64,000 nucleotides of DNA from positions 62,001-126,000 of the forward strand of contig NZ_NRTA01000008.1 of the NCBI RefSeq assembly GCF_002286735.1, written 5' to 3'. Positions 43,814 through 53,800 of the stretch are shown piece after piece. The notes beneath the pieces are model-generated. The model made no database searches and was not told the origin of the DNA. It saw only the letters and a program-made list of their open reading frames with translations. This stretch comes from Leptolyngbya sp. BC1307 (lineage in GTDB: Bacteria > Cyanobacteriota > Cyanobacteriia > Phormidesmidales > Phormidesmidaceae). The translations under genes and the position numbers were made by a program. The number at the start of each line of letters is the position of its first letter. The first letter of the stretch is position 1.

Positions 43814-44035
43814 CTAACTTAAACTGCACAGAAGAACGAACGAAATTCTGCTGGTGCTTTCATATCTTGCTGCCTCAGCCATGCCATTCTCTAACTGATA
43901 AGTTTTCATGGCATGAGCGTTCGAATCAATATTCCAGAGGTCATGCTCCTTTCGGGCGCTATTCTTCGTAGCTGCTAGGGTAGCTGATAGGGCTAAAAGC
44001 ATAGAATGATCCCGATTGTTATAGCGGTCCCACCA
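43814..44035 (-). pseudogene. Relic of a UDP-galactopyranose-mutase-like C-terminus
   Basis: The minus strand reads WWDRYNNRDHSMLLALSATL, then AATKNSARKEHDLWNIDSNA, before losing similarity and ending near 43814. The intact gene at 34508-35977 ends HRYNNQDHSMLTGLLAAKN and EHDLWNVNV, so RYNN-DHSML and EHDLWN align at nearly the same spacing. A TGA at 44036-44038 lies just upstream and no FAD-binding domain remains. This is the last 60 or so residues of a second, deleted member of the family, left in front of the GT2 gene at 42813. Confidence 0.7.
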
Positions 44036-44482
44036 TCACGTCAGAGTGCCTGTGCCATTTTCTTCAACGGCGCAAGCGTAGTTGTCAGGTATTCATAAAT
44101 GCTAGTGAGTTACTCCGGGCTCAGTACCATCAATATGATAGACAATGATCCAAAAACAAGTGTTCGCAATTAGCAGTTGACGTTGTTTTTTGATCCGCGA
44201 CTCAATAGATTACGTCTCAGTTTTACGATCCATTAAAACTTCCAAAAGGATGCCTGATACACGCAAAATAAGAACGCTTTCGTTCGAGTAACAATGCCAT
44301 CAAGGAAGTCTTAATCTAAATTGCTTCCACATTACTTCCACATTACTATAGTATTCAAAAGCCTGATGGTGCGTGAATCTTCTTTGAATCCCAGGCAAAA
44401 TACCTCACCCTTCATAGAAGATTTATGCAAGCTTTACAGTCAGTGCAGACCTTAAGCCTCGCACACCCTTTCAAAGTCTTGC
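44036..44482. other. AT-rich non-coding stretch
   Basis: 447 bp between two relics. It contains an 11-bp tandem duplication (44324-44345). No functional gene; probably a decayed segment at the edge of the polysaccharide locus. Confidence 0.5.
44324..44345. repeat. 11-bp perfect tandem duplication
   Basis: CTTCCACATTA occurs twice in a row. Confidence 0.92.
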
Positions 44483-44866
44483 TCACCTGCTGACGATTGA
44501 GGGTAAGTATTGGGCGGACTGCTTGAGCAGTTCTTGATAAGTCTCAAATGAAGCCGAGGCACTCTTGTGCTTCAATACCCGTCAAGCTAAAGGCCCCGCC
44601 CGTCCTTGATGCACCACCGCCAGCCGAATCAGGCAGTATTCCTCCCAAAACAACGAGGTGTCTAAACTCAGATAAAGGCACTCTGCTTCCCACGTCGCTA
44701 ACGCTGCCTGAATCATCGGGTTTGTATAAACGGTGGATGTTGATGCGACTATTGCCGAGCCAGTGCCTGACTCGTCTCTGTTTGCTTTGCGCATAGGGGC
44801 CACGGCAGGGCAAGTAAGTCGTCCATTTCGTAACTTCTCTGCACCACTAAGGGCCAGACCAGTCAA
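44483..44866 (-). pseudogene. Frameshifted transposase relic (IS4-like)
   Basis: The minus strand reads, in one frame, KQRRVRHWLGNSRINIHRLY. It then shifts to IQAALATWEAECLYLSLDTS, LFWEEYCLIRLAVVHQGRAG and, after an in-frame TGA, RVLKHKSASASFETYQELL up to a stop at 44483-44485. This is the N-terminal and first catalytic (SLDTS Asp) part of an IS4-type transposase common in cyanobacteria. At least one frameshift and one nonsense codon are present, and the C-terminal part is missing. The element is dead. Confidence 0.75.
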
Positions 44867-44879
44867 ATTGACCCCATGA

Positions 44880-46031
44880 CTAACCCTTCTGCTTCCCCTT
44901 TCCCTTCTTCCTTGCCGCCTTAGCCGCCGCAGGCTCTGCCAGGTGAGCCGTCTTCAGTCCTTCCCGATGATTGCGAGAGGCTTTGATCGTCGCCCCGATC
45001 AGGCCCACATGCTGATTGAGCACCACCCGTACCGGAATCTCATCAAGCAGATGGCTGACTCTCCCCTTGCTGGCAAAAGCGTACATAAATTCACCGCCTG
45101 TAATCAGCGGCAGGTTTTTAGCTGTCACCCCGCCCGCAATGTATAGTCCGCCTTTGGGCAGCAGCTTTAGCGACAGATTTCCCGCTTCTGAACCATACGC
45201 CTGAATGAAAATCTCCATCGTTTTTTGAGAGAGCAGATCGGTCTTTTCGGTTGCGGCCTTAGAGATCATTGCCGCTGGGTCGTCAAGTTCGCTGCGCTGA
45301 CCTGCACTGCGCTCCCACATATCCATAATTTGGCCAATTTCGTGAGATTCGCTGGCATACTGGCGATCGCGCAAAAACTGGTAAATCGAAATCAGCCCCA
45401 TCCCCGACACTACCCGCTCCTCAGAGACCCGCGAAATGCCGTGCTTTTCGATCAGATACTTACGCAGCTGAAACTCCAACTCCGACTGCGGTGCAAAGTC
45501 TACATGCCCCCCTTCAGAAGGAAACACCCTGTACTCACCGTTGCAGGGCAGCAAAAATCCTTGGCCCAGCCCCGTCCCGGCCCCGAGCACGGCAATCGGC
45601 GCAGACTCATCGGGCTTGCCGGGCTGTAGCTCGTAGATATCTTCAGGTTCTAAGCCCATTACGCCATAGCCAATCGCCTCAAAGTCATTGATTAGCTGCA
45701 CGCTCTCAATATCTAGCGCCGCCATGAGAAATTCGCCCCGCAAAAACCAGGAGAGGTTCGTGAGCTGCGAGGTATTGCGGACGATGGGGCCAGCGATCGC
45801 TAAACAGGCCGCATGAGGCTTAATCTCAGGGACCGTCTTAGCGGCAGCGGCGAAAAACGCTTTTACCATCGGCACAAATTCGGAGTAGTCAGCGCTAGAA
45901 AATTTAGCTTCAAACAGCGTCTCTATCGGCAGTTCGTGGCTAGCATAGCGCTGAATATCTTCATCTTTGGCTTGAGCGAGCCTCAAAATAGTTTTCGTTC
46001 CGCCAATGTCTCCAGCAAGCAGTTGTACCAT
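44880..46031 (-). CDS. glk: Glucokinase
   Basis: 383 residues. ATP-dependent phosphorylation of glucose to glucose-6-phosphate in the cytoplasm. The phosphate-1 motif is LLAGDIGGTKTILRL at the N-terminus. INDFEAIGYG holds the catalytic Asp, GAGTGLGQGFL is the adenosine/phosphate loop, and SEGGHVDFAPQ contains the glucose-binding Glu-Gly-Gly-His. Family length is about 320-350. The excess is a C-terminal Lys/Ala-rich tail (about 25 residues, ending in RKKGKGKQKG), which is unusual but occurs in some cyanobacterial copies. The ATG follows a moderate AT-rich leader. Supplies glycolysis or glycogen and polysaccharide precursors. Confidence 0.93.
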   Translation of the reverse strand: MVQLLAGDIGGTKTILRLAQAKDEDIQRYASHELPIETLFEAKFSSADYSEFVPMVKAFFAAAAKTVPEIKPHAACLAIAGPIVRNTSQLTNLSWFLRGEFLMAALDIESVQLINDFEAIGYGVMGLEPEDIYELQPGKPDESAPIAVLGAGTGLGQGFLLPCNGEYRVFPSEGGHVDFAPQSELEFQLRKYLIEKHGISRVSEERVVSGMGLISIYQFLRDRQYASESHEIGQIMDMWERSAGQRSELDDPAAMISKAATEKTDLLSQKTMEIFIQAYGSEAGNLSLKLLPKGGLYIAGGVTAKNLPLITGGEFMYAFASKGRVSHLLDEIPVRVVLNQHVGLIGATIKASRNHREGLKTAHLAEPAAAKAARKKGKGKQKG

Positions 46032-46180
46032 AGGTCTGAATGGATTTTAAAAGAGGGCTACGTTGGCAATTATCCTGAGAGCGTTCAGGCGCAAGACCAG
46101 CGTAATCAAATATTTCAGGGCTATGCTATCGGGCGTAAAAACTATTCACAATCCCTCGGAGGGCTGCTTTATGTCGTTAG

Positions 46181-46945
46181 CTACTCCAACCCTGCCGCCC
46201 GCAGCTTAGCTAATAAAGCAGCTTTTTCCTGCTCCGCCTGCTGAGCGCGAGCCTCAGCCTGCTGGGCCTGAACCTGGGCCTGCTGAACCTGAACTTGGGC
46301 CTGCTGAACCCGCTCTTCTGACCAGGGCACGAGCTCACCAGCGGCTGTCCACCAGCGCAGCCACGGCCCGGTGCGCACTTCATGAGTGCCTTCCCACACG
46401 CCCAAAAAGAGATCGAGCCCCGGAATAAAATAGCGGCCCTGCTCGTCAGCGGTTTCTAGCTCGTAACGGTTGTCTTGCAGAGCATATACCTCTAATTCAG
46501 CCGAGTCAGGATCGAAAATGACATATCTCGGCACTTCGATAATGCGCTCATAAAAGTACCATTTGCCAATCTTGCGGCCCGGTTTCATTGAGTATTCGCC
46601 GCAGTCGCGCTCAGACAAAAACTCCATCACCACTGGGGGAACGACGCCTTCTGTATGCGGCGTGTAGCTGCGGCGGATGCGATCGCTGGGCGGTACAGGC
46701 GCAACGTACATCCAGTCAGGCGCTTTGCAGATGATCTGACGGTTGATACCCGCGCACAGCGCAAAGTTCGAGACAATAAGCGCGTCTTTAATCACCGCTG
46801 GCTGACTGGATAGGGCCTGGGTAAGGGCAGCGGCGAGTAGCGGTTGAGCTTCGTTTTCCACAGGGTCATCCGGTAGGACAAAATCGTCTGGCAATAGCGG
46901 CCAGGTAATGCTGTAGGGCGAGGTGATAGGGGTAGTAGCGGTCAT
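46181..46945 (-). CDS. Uma2-family (DUF820) PD-(D/E)XK endonuclease-like protein
   Basis: 254 residues. The conserved core has PDWMYV (first Asp), VVMEFLSERD (Glu), EYSMKPGRKIGKWYFYERIIEVPRYVIFDPDS and YFIPGLDLFLGVWEG, the recognised Uma2 pattern of a PD-(D/E)XK nuclease fold. Cyanobacteria carry dozens of copies, often near mobile DNA; the target is unknown. The C-terminus is a Gln/Ala/Glu coiled coil built of seven-residue-like repeats (QQAQVQV, QQAQVQA, QQAEARA), followed by LLAKLRAAGLE. Not obviously part of an operon. Confidence 0.9.
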   Translation of the reverse strand: MTATTPITSPYSITWPLLPDDFVLPDDPVENEAQPLLAAALTQALSSQPAVIKDALIVSNFALCAGINRQIICKAPDWMYVAPVPPSDRIRRSYTPHTEGVVPPVVMEFLSERDCGEYSMKPGRKIGKWYFYERIIEVPRYVIFDPDSAELEVYALQDNRYELETADEQGRYFIPGLDLFLGVWEGTHEVRTGPWLRWWTAAGELVPWSEERVQQAQVQVQQAQVQAQQAEARAQQAEQEKAALLAKLRAAGLE

Positions 46946-47083
46946 GATGACGGTGCTCTTGTCTACTCTGTTTCTATTTTAAGGTGCAGCGGTTTATCGG
47001 GTTTGACCCTTTATAATGGGGAACTTGTAAAATTTGGACTATAGACTGCTCCAAACATATTGTTCACAACTCAGGTAATCGCT

Positions 47084-48346
47084 GTGACTGTTACTCCTCT
47101 CTCTGCTAAAAAAACCCTTCAGGCGACAGATGAATCGCTGTCGCTCAATGCCCGCCCGGATAAGCTCGGTCGATTTGGGCGCTTTGGCGGTAAGTATGTG
47201 CCCGAAACGCTGATGCCAGCGCTGAAGGAGCTAGAAGACGCTTACTACCAATACCGGGACGAAGCTGGGTTTAAAGCAGAGCTAGAAGGACTGCTCAAAG
47301 ACTACGTAGGCCGGGCCAATCCATTATATTTTGCCGAGCGGCTCACCCAGCACTATGCCAGACCCGATGGCAGCGGCCCGCAGATCTACCTGAAGCGCGA
47401 AGACCTCAACCATACGGGCGCTCATAAGATTAACAATGCGCTGGGCCAGGTGCTGCTCGCTAAGCGCATGGGCAAGCAGCGGGTAATTGCCGAGACCGGG
47501 GCCGGTCAGCACGGGGTGGCGACGGCGACGGTATGCGCTCGCTTTGGCCTAGAGTGCGTCATTTATATGGGCGTCGAAGACATGCGGCGGCAGGCGCTGA
47601 ACGTGTTTCGGATGCGGCTGATGGGGGCGACAGTGAGCCCGGTCACAGCCGGTACCGGGACGCTCAAGGATGCGACATCTGAGGCGATTCGCGACTGGGT
47701 GACGAATGTGGAGAGCACTCACTATATATTGGGATCCGTCGCAGGGCCGCACCCCTACCCAATGCTGGTACGCGATTTTCACGGCGTAATTGGCAAAGAA
47801 ACCCGCGCTCAGTGCTTAGAAAAGTGGGGCGGTAAGCCTGACCTGCTGCTGGCCTGCGTCGGCGGTGGCTCAAATGCAATGGGGCTGTTTCACGAGTTTG
47901 TAAGCGACACTGAGATTCGCCTGATTGGCGTTGAAGCGGCGGGCGAAGGGGCTGAGACTGACAAGCACGCGGCGACGCTGACGAAAGGTCGGGTGGGCGT
48001 GCTGCACGGGGCGATGAGCTATTTGCTGCAAGATGGTGAAGGGCAGGTGATAGAGGCGCACTCGATCAGCGCCGGGCTGGACTATCCGGGCGTGGGGCCA
48101 GAGCACAGCTATCTCAAAGATTTGGGGCGGGCGGAGTATTACAGCGTGACCGATGCCGATGCGATCGCTGCTTTCCAACTGGTCTCACAGCTAGAGGGCA
48201 TCATTCCAGCGCTAGAGACGGCTCATGCGTTTGCCTACTTAGAGACGCTCTGCCCAACGCTCACCGATGAGAAAATCGTGATCAACTGTTCTGGCCGGGG
48301 CGATAAAGATGTGCAGACGGTGGCGGAGGTGCTGAAGTTTGAGTAA
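47084..48346 (+). CDS. trpB: Tryptophan synthase beta chain
   Basis: 420 residues from the preferred start. It condenses indole and serine to tryptophan, as beta subunit of an alpha2-beta2 complex. N-terminal [18 protein letters not shown]; the pyridoxal-phosphate Lys is in [13 protein letters not shown] (K115 from the GTG). Also [17 protein letters not shown], the Glu-containing ETGAG loop, the phosphate-binding [12 protein letters not shown], and the [13 protein letters not shown] end motif. All catalytic features are present. The frame opens at a TTG (47060); the GTG at 47084, eight bases after AGG, is more plausible. No trpA adjacent. The next gene, an exonuclease, is 60 bp downstream and may be co-transcribed. 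Confidence 0.97.
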   Translation: MTVTPLSAKKTLQATDESLSLNARPDKLGRFGRFGGKYVPETLMPALKELEDAYYQYRDEAGFKAELEGLLKDYVGRANPLYFAERLTQHYARPDGSGPQIYLKREDLNHTGAHKINNALGQVLLAKRMGKQRVIAETGAGQHGVATATVCARFGLECVIYMGVEDMRRQALNVFRMRLMGATVSPVTAGTGTLKDATSEAIRDWVTNVESTHYILGSVAGPHPYPMLVRDFHGVIGKETRAQCLEKWGGKPDLLLACVGGGSNAMGLFHEFVSDTEIRLIGVEAAGEGAETDKHAATLTKGRVGVLHGAMSYLLQDGEGQVIEAHSISAGLDYPGVGPEHSYLKDLGRAEYYSVTDADAIAAFQLVSQLEGIIPALETAHAFAYLETLCPTLTDEKIVINCSGRGDKDVQTVAEVLKFE

Positions 48347-48406
48347 GCGGACGGCTGTCGGTCTGCTGAGCTGTTAAGCTGGTCTGCTAATAAAGGGGAG
48401 TGATGA

Positions 48407-49030
48407 GTGGAAAACTTTGAGGTGTGCGATCGCGATCTGTCGCCCGCACTGCTAGCGCGCTACCAAAAGGCTAGTGCGCTGGCAATAGATACGGAGACCA
48501 TGGGGCTCAATCCGCTGCGCGATCGCCTCTGCCTGATTCAGATCAGCGACCCGGATGGCTACGTTTGCGCCATTCGGATAGAGCGCGGCCAAACCGCAGC
48601 GCCTCATCTCAAGCAGCTGCTAGAAGCTGAGGAAATTACCAAAATTTTCCACTTTGCCCGGTTTGACCTGGCGACGCTACAGCATCATCTGGGCATTGCC
48701 ACCACGCCAGCTTTCTGTACCAAAATTGCCAGCAAAATTGCCCGCACCTACAGCCCTCGTCATGGGCTCAAAGCGCTGGTACAGGAGCTAGAAGGCATCG
48801 AACTTGACAAGAGTCAGCAAAGCTCCGACTGGGGCAATGCCCAAGCCCTCAGCGACGAACAGCTCAGCTACGCGGCTAACGATGTGCGCTATCTCCACTC
48901 GCTGCGCGACAAACTCACCGCCATGCTGAAGCGAGAAGATCGCTGGGAGCTATTTCAGCAGTGTTTGACCTGCCTGCCAACCTTTGTAGCCTTAGATTTG
49001 CAGCAGTACAGCGGTGTTTTCGAGCATTAG
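48407..49030 (+). CDS. Ribonuclease D-like 3'-5' exonuclease (DEDD family)
   Basis: 207 residues. A single DEDDy exonuclease domain without the C-terminal HRDC domains of E. coli RNase D, as usual in cyanobacteria. Exo I: AIDTETMGL (Asp, Glu). Exo II: IFHFARFDLATL (Asp). Exo III: YAANDVRYLHSL (Tyr, Asp). All four metal ligands and the Tyr are present. It should trim 3' ends of structured RNAs, for example tRNA precursors. The GTG start at 48407 is supported by AAGGGGAG six bases upstream. It follows trpB by 60 bp. Confidence 0.9.
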   Translation: MENFEVCDRDLSPALLARYQKASALAIDTETMGLNPLRDRLCLIQISDPDGYVCAIRIERGQTAAPHLKQLLEAEEITKIFHFARFDLATLQHHLGIATTPAFCTKIASKIARTYSPRHGLKALVQELEGIELDKSQQSSDWGNAQALSDEQLSYAANDVRYLHSLRDKLTAMLKREDRWELFQQCLTCLPTFVALDLQQYSGVFEH

Positions 49031-49036
49031 GTTCTT

Positions 49037-50137
49037 CTAAGCCGACAGCGCCTCAAATAAAAACCCACGCCCTTTCCGAATGGCCCGATCCAGGTAGCTA
49101 GCTGACTGCGTGGCAATCAGCACCTGCTGCCGCTGCCGGGGAGAATACTCGCACCATTCCGCGTAGGCAGGCACCGCTATCACTTCTAAAAATACTTCCC
49201 ACTTGCGCAAAATCTTCTCGGGAGTGTAGTCCTGTGCTCTCAGGCTGCCCTGAGTGATTAGCGATCGCCGCCAGCTCGCATCTGCTTTTAGCCGGTCCAG
49301 GCTGTCTAGCAGCTCCCGAAAAGATTTGGCTTCCACATAGTCCTGTCCGGGCTGGCCGGTCTGCCGGTAGGCGCTTTCTACCCCTAAAACGGCAATGGTG
49401 CCGCTCAGCCAGGCGTTGTAGAGTTTGGTCGCAGGCTTACCGGCAAAGCCTCGGGTTAGCCGTCGTCGCCAGGTATCAAAAGAGCGAACGGCAATAATCG
49501 CATCGACATCGCTGTAGTCATTCCATCGGGTGTCCAGATCACTGTAGTGATTCCAGTGATTGCTATTGACGACCATGCGACCGCGCAACCCCCGTTCGGC
49601 CAGAGCAATTTGCCAGTCGCGCGACTGGAGTTCGTCGGCCAGACTATTTTCGTGGCCGAAGAAAGCAACCATCTCGAAGCGATCGCCTCGGTCAGCCTGA
49701 CGCGGTATCAGCTGCGGCTGCGGCCAGTGAGGAATGTAGTAACGTTCAGCCGCAGCCGACGCCTCCGACGGATTCTGAACAATATGCATTGACGCCACTG
49801 CGCAAAGCGGTGCTTCTGCCTTCATGCAGATCAGCAGTCTCTTGGCAGCAGGCGCAATCTCGACCGTGCGAAGGGCATTGCTATGGCAAAAAACGATCCC
49901 TTCAGCGGGTAGCTGACTCGTCAGTTCGCAGGCTACACCTGCTGCCTTGAGCCACATGTAGGTCTGCACCGTCCAAGCGTAAAGCCCCAGCCCGTAACCC
50001 GCCCAATTTTGATTAGGGCCAGTCGGCAGCTGATCGGGCCAGAGAGAAGGCGGAATAAAAAATGAGATGGACGGCGTCGTCACAGCAGTATTTGGCCGAT
50101 GATCATGGAGCGGGTCAATTAGGCTACAGCTTTTCAC
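49037..50137 (-). CDS. GT-B-like glycosyltransferase-related protein, unknown function
   Basis: 366 residues. N-terminal part: SISFFIPPSLWPDQLP, NWAGYGLGLYAWTVQTYMWLKAAG, IVFCHSNALRT. C-terminal part: ATKLYNAWLSGTIAVLGVES, YVEAKSFRELLDSLDRLK and RRSLITQGSLRAQDYTPEKILRKWEVFLE, which resembles the donor-binding end of GT-B glycosyltransferases (acidic residue after a Gly-rich turn, then a capture loop). A full catalytic set is not visible, so activity is uncertain. It is convergent with the exonuclease gene, six bases apart. Likely a cyanobacterial family without a known role. Confidence 0.7.
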   Translation of the reverse strand: MKSCSLIDPLHDHRPNTAVTTPSISFFIPPSLWPDQLPTGPNQNWAGYGLGLYAWTVQTYMWLKAAGVACELTSQLPAEGIVFCHSNALRTVEIAPAAKRLLICMKAEAPLCAVASMHIVQNPSEASAAAERYYIPHWPQPQLIPRQADRGDRFEMVAFFGHENSLADELQSRDWQIALAERGLRGRMVVNSNHWNHYSDLDTRWNDYSDVDAIIAVRSFDTWRRRLTRGFAGKPATKLYNAWLSGTIAVLGVESAYRQTGQPGQDYVEAKSFRELLDSLDRLKADASWRRSLITQGSLRAQDYTPEKILRKWEVFLEVIAVPAYAEWCEYSPRQRQQVLIATQSASYLDRAIRKGRGFLFEALSA

Positions 50138-50803
50138 TCCGTAGACTATAGAAACAAGACATTAAGATAAGACCAAGATAGGGTTATGCTGCGCGCACAA
50201 AGCCTGCTCTACTTGTCGCCTGACAAGACCCAATGACACACACCATTTTGCCAAGAATGTCTCAGTTGGTATAAAAACAAGAGATTCCGTCCTGAAAATC
50301 TAGAGGCTTCAACAGAATATTAGCAGCGGCTAACGTCGATGTTCACTTGATAGCTTTTTCTAGCATTTGCTTCATCTGGAGCGATCGCAGTCTCTAGTCA
50401 GCGAAAACAGGCCGCGCATTGATAACCCTTTCATAACCTTCCCTTTACCTGTAGGGAGAAGAACTCTGGTAGCTTACAAAAGACATCAAAAACAATTGAT
50501 AACAAGAGGGTTTACAGCCTGTAATCCTGACTCCAGTTAAGGCTAGGAAAAACTCCCAAGTCTCTGCTGAATGCTGCCATTCGGCAATATCAAGGTGTGT
50601 ATCTGTGCCCGCTCCACTAGCTAGGGCACTGTCTGCGTAAACGTCATGCCAAATTCTCATAGGTTTGTCTAACGGGTTGTTCTTAAATTCTGTTAGTGAC
50701 ACTTACTGCGCTGGTATGCGGAAAGTGAGCTATTGGGCTGAGAACTGGCTGTAGCAGGCGCATGTAAGAACTTCGGCAGCCGCGAAAGAATATTAGGAAA
50801 ATC
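50138..50803. other. Long regulatory region upstream of the phosphoesterase fusion
   Basis: 666 bp with divergent promoters. It contains the Pho-box-like array at 50419-50451 and one weak minus-strand frame (50445-50702) that was rejected. The distance from the array to the ATG (353 bp) implies a long leader or an unannotated start. Confidence 0.5.
50419..50451 (+). promoter_or_regulatory. Pho-box-like array (three 11-bp-spaced repeats)
   Basis: Three direct repeats at exact 11-bp spacing: TTGATAACCCT, TTCATAACCTT, CCCTTTACCTG. Cyanobacterial PhoB/SphR boxes are tandem 8-bp repeats of CTTAACCT type with 3-bp spacers, that is an 11-bp period. The downstream gene encodes a phosphoesterase, which fits. 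Binding is inferred, not shown. Confidence 0.6.
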
Positions 50804-53800
50804 ATGACGCCCTCTCTTGAAAGAATCGGTAGCTTTGTCAGCGAAATTGGCGCTGAGATTATTGCCTTCGACGATACCCAAAAGCTGCTCTATGTAGTTT
50901 CCGGGCAAACCACGATTCAAATACTCAGTCTGAGCGACCCGACTGCGCCCGAAGAAGTTCTTTCTTTAGACTTGGCGACGTTGGGTGTGCCCATTGCCGG
51001 GGCTAACAGCGTCGCTTATCGCAATGGGTTGCTGGCAGTCGCTTTACAAGCTGCTGTTAAGACCGATGCGGGCACAGTCGCTGTGATTGATCTGGCCCTG
51101 TCCGAGACAGCTGGCTTGCCAGGTGCGTCCCAACTCTTCACGGTGGGCGCACTGCCCGACATGGTTACCTTTACCCCAGACGGCAGCAAAGTGCTAGTCG
51201 CTAATGAAGGCGAACCTCAAACCGATGAGGAGGAGGCAGACTTTGGCGTTGACCCCGATGGTTCTGTCAGCATTATTGATGTCTCTGGCGACTTTGCCAG
51301 CCTTTCTCAAGCGAACGTTTCGACCGCTGATTTTCTGAGGTTCAATGGTAGCGAAGCCGATTTACGCGCCGATGGGGTGCGAATTTTTCCCGATGCGATG
51401 GCCGCGCAAGACTTTGAGCCTGAATACATTGCGGTCTCGCCAGATGGCACCAAGGCGTTTGTGACGCTGCAAGAGAATAATGCGATCGCCATCATCGACA
51501 TTGAGAGCGCTACCGTAGAAAGCGTTAAGCCACTAGGATTAAAGGACTTTAGCCTTGAAGGTAACGGCTTAGATGCCAGTGACGCCGACGGCGGTATCAA
51601 TATCAGGCCGCAGTCAGTGTTTGGGCTGTATATGCCCGATTCGATTGCGTCTTTTGAAGCGAATGGTGAGACTTACTATCTAATAGCTAATGAAGGCGAT
51701 GATCGTGGCGATGCTGACGAAGCCGGGCGGGGCGATGCTATTCGGCTCAACGGTCTGGCCGATGTCGTCTCTTTGGGCCGCAGCGGTTTAGCGCTTGACG
51801 AAAGCTTTGATGCCGCCGTAGAAAATGGCCTCTTAGCAGATGAAAACCTGGGCCGATTAACCATTTCCTCGATTGACGGCGACCTCGATGGGGACGGCGA
51901 TCTTGACCAGATTGTGGCTTATGGGGCGCGGTCTTTTTCAGTGCTCGATGACAATGGCAATCTGGTCTTTGACAGCGGCGACCAGATTGCTCGGATTACT
52001 GCTGAGCAAACGCCCGAACTGTTTAATGCAAATGACGGTGATCCAGCCGAGGTAGATACCCGCTCTGACAACAAGGGCGCAGAGCCCGAGGCGATTACCA
52101 CCGGCATAATCGGCGGGCGCCCCTACGGATTTGTCGGCTTAGAGCGCGCAGGCGGCGGCATTTTGGTCTACGACCTCTCAAATCCGCGTCAGCCTGAATT
52201 TGTGCAGTATGTGCGCAGCGATGAAGATATTGCGCCAGAGGGTCTAGCATTCATCTCGGCTGATAAAAGTCCTAACGGTCAGCCTCTGTTAGCGGTGGCA
52301 AATGAAGAGTCTAATACGGTCGCGATCTACGAGGTTGATATTCCGGCAGCGGCTGTGAGTGAAATTCAAGGGGCCGCGCATCTCTCACCTTTAGCCGGTG
52401 AAGTGGTGAAGACCGAGGGCATCGTCACGGGCGTGGCCTTTAACGGGTTTTACCTGCAGGGCAAGAGCGATGGAGATGACGCGACTTCGGACGGTATTTT
52501 TGTCTTCACAGGCGCTCAGCCGACGGTGAGCTTAGGTGACCAGGCGCGGGTATTTGGCACCGTTAGCGAATTTATCCCCGGCGGAGCAGATACGGGCAAC
52601 CTGTCGATTACGCAGCTGACTTCGCCCGATGTGGTCGTGCTCTCTGAAGGCAATGAGCTGCCAGCGGCGATGGTGATTGGCCAGAGCGGTCGGGTGGCAC
52701 CCAGCGAGATTGTAATTAGTGACGATGAGCTGCCGGTAAATCTGCAAAGCGATCCGGGTAACTTCGACCCTGAGCAAGACGCGATTGATTTTTATGAAAG
52801 CTTAGAAGGGATGCGGGTGACGGTAGAAGATGCGATCGCTATCTCCCCCACTCGTGTCTTCAACCCATTTTCAGCCGAAGCCTTTACCCTGCCCAACCAG
52901 GGCGCAACCGCTACCCCAGAAGGCGCACTCACAGCACGCGGCGGCATCAACCTGCGCTCCGGCCCAGAGAATATAGGCGACCAAAACCCGGAGCGGGTAC
53001 AGATTCAGTTTGATCCGAACCTCTTGCCTGAAGGATTCGAGACGCCAGCGCTCACGGTCGGCGATCAGCTCGGTGATGTCACAGGCGTGGTTGGCTATAG
53101 CTTCGGCAACTTTGAAGTGAACGTGACCGAAGCCTTTGAAGTGACGCCTAGCGGCTTAACTCAAGAGGTGACTTCCCTAGCCGGTAACGAAGGCGAGCTG
53201 ACAGTTGCTAGCTACAACGTGCTCAACTTGAGCGCCCTAGAGGAAGATGACAGCCAGCGCATGCTGCTAGCTGAGCAAATTGCTAATAATCTCAACTCGC
53301 CCGACATCATTGGCTTACAGGAGATTCAAGACAATGATGGGGAGACTGACGGCGCTGATAGCCCGGTGACGGATGCCAGTGAGACTTTGCAGAAGTTGGT
53401 AGATGCGATCGCCCTCGCTGGCGGCCCTACCTACGCCTTTGCCGACATTGCCCCCGTAGATGACTCCACAGGCGGCGTCCCCGGCGGCAATATTCGCAAT
53501 TCGTTCTTGTACAATCCTGACCGGGTCTCTCTAGAGTCGCTCACGTTGCTAGGCGGCATAGAAGCCTTTGCCGGTAGCCGCGAGCCGCTAGTCGGAGAGT
53601 TTTTATTCAATGGCGATTTAGTCACTGTTGTTAATAATCACTTCTCTTCACGATTTGGCTCTACGCCCATATTCGGTGGTCCGCAGCCGTTTGTGCAGGC
53701 GGTAGAAGAGACTAGAGAAGCCCAAGCTCAGGCAATTAACGACTATGTCGATGGGCTTTTGAGCGACCGGCCCGGCGCTAACGTTGTTGTCCTGGGCGAT

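Noticed and set aside
50445-50702. Minus-strand frame of 85 codons overlapping the Pho-box-like array
   Set aside because: No ribosome site, no recognisable motif, and it lies in a regulatory gap; the repeats explain the sequence better.
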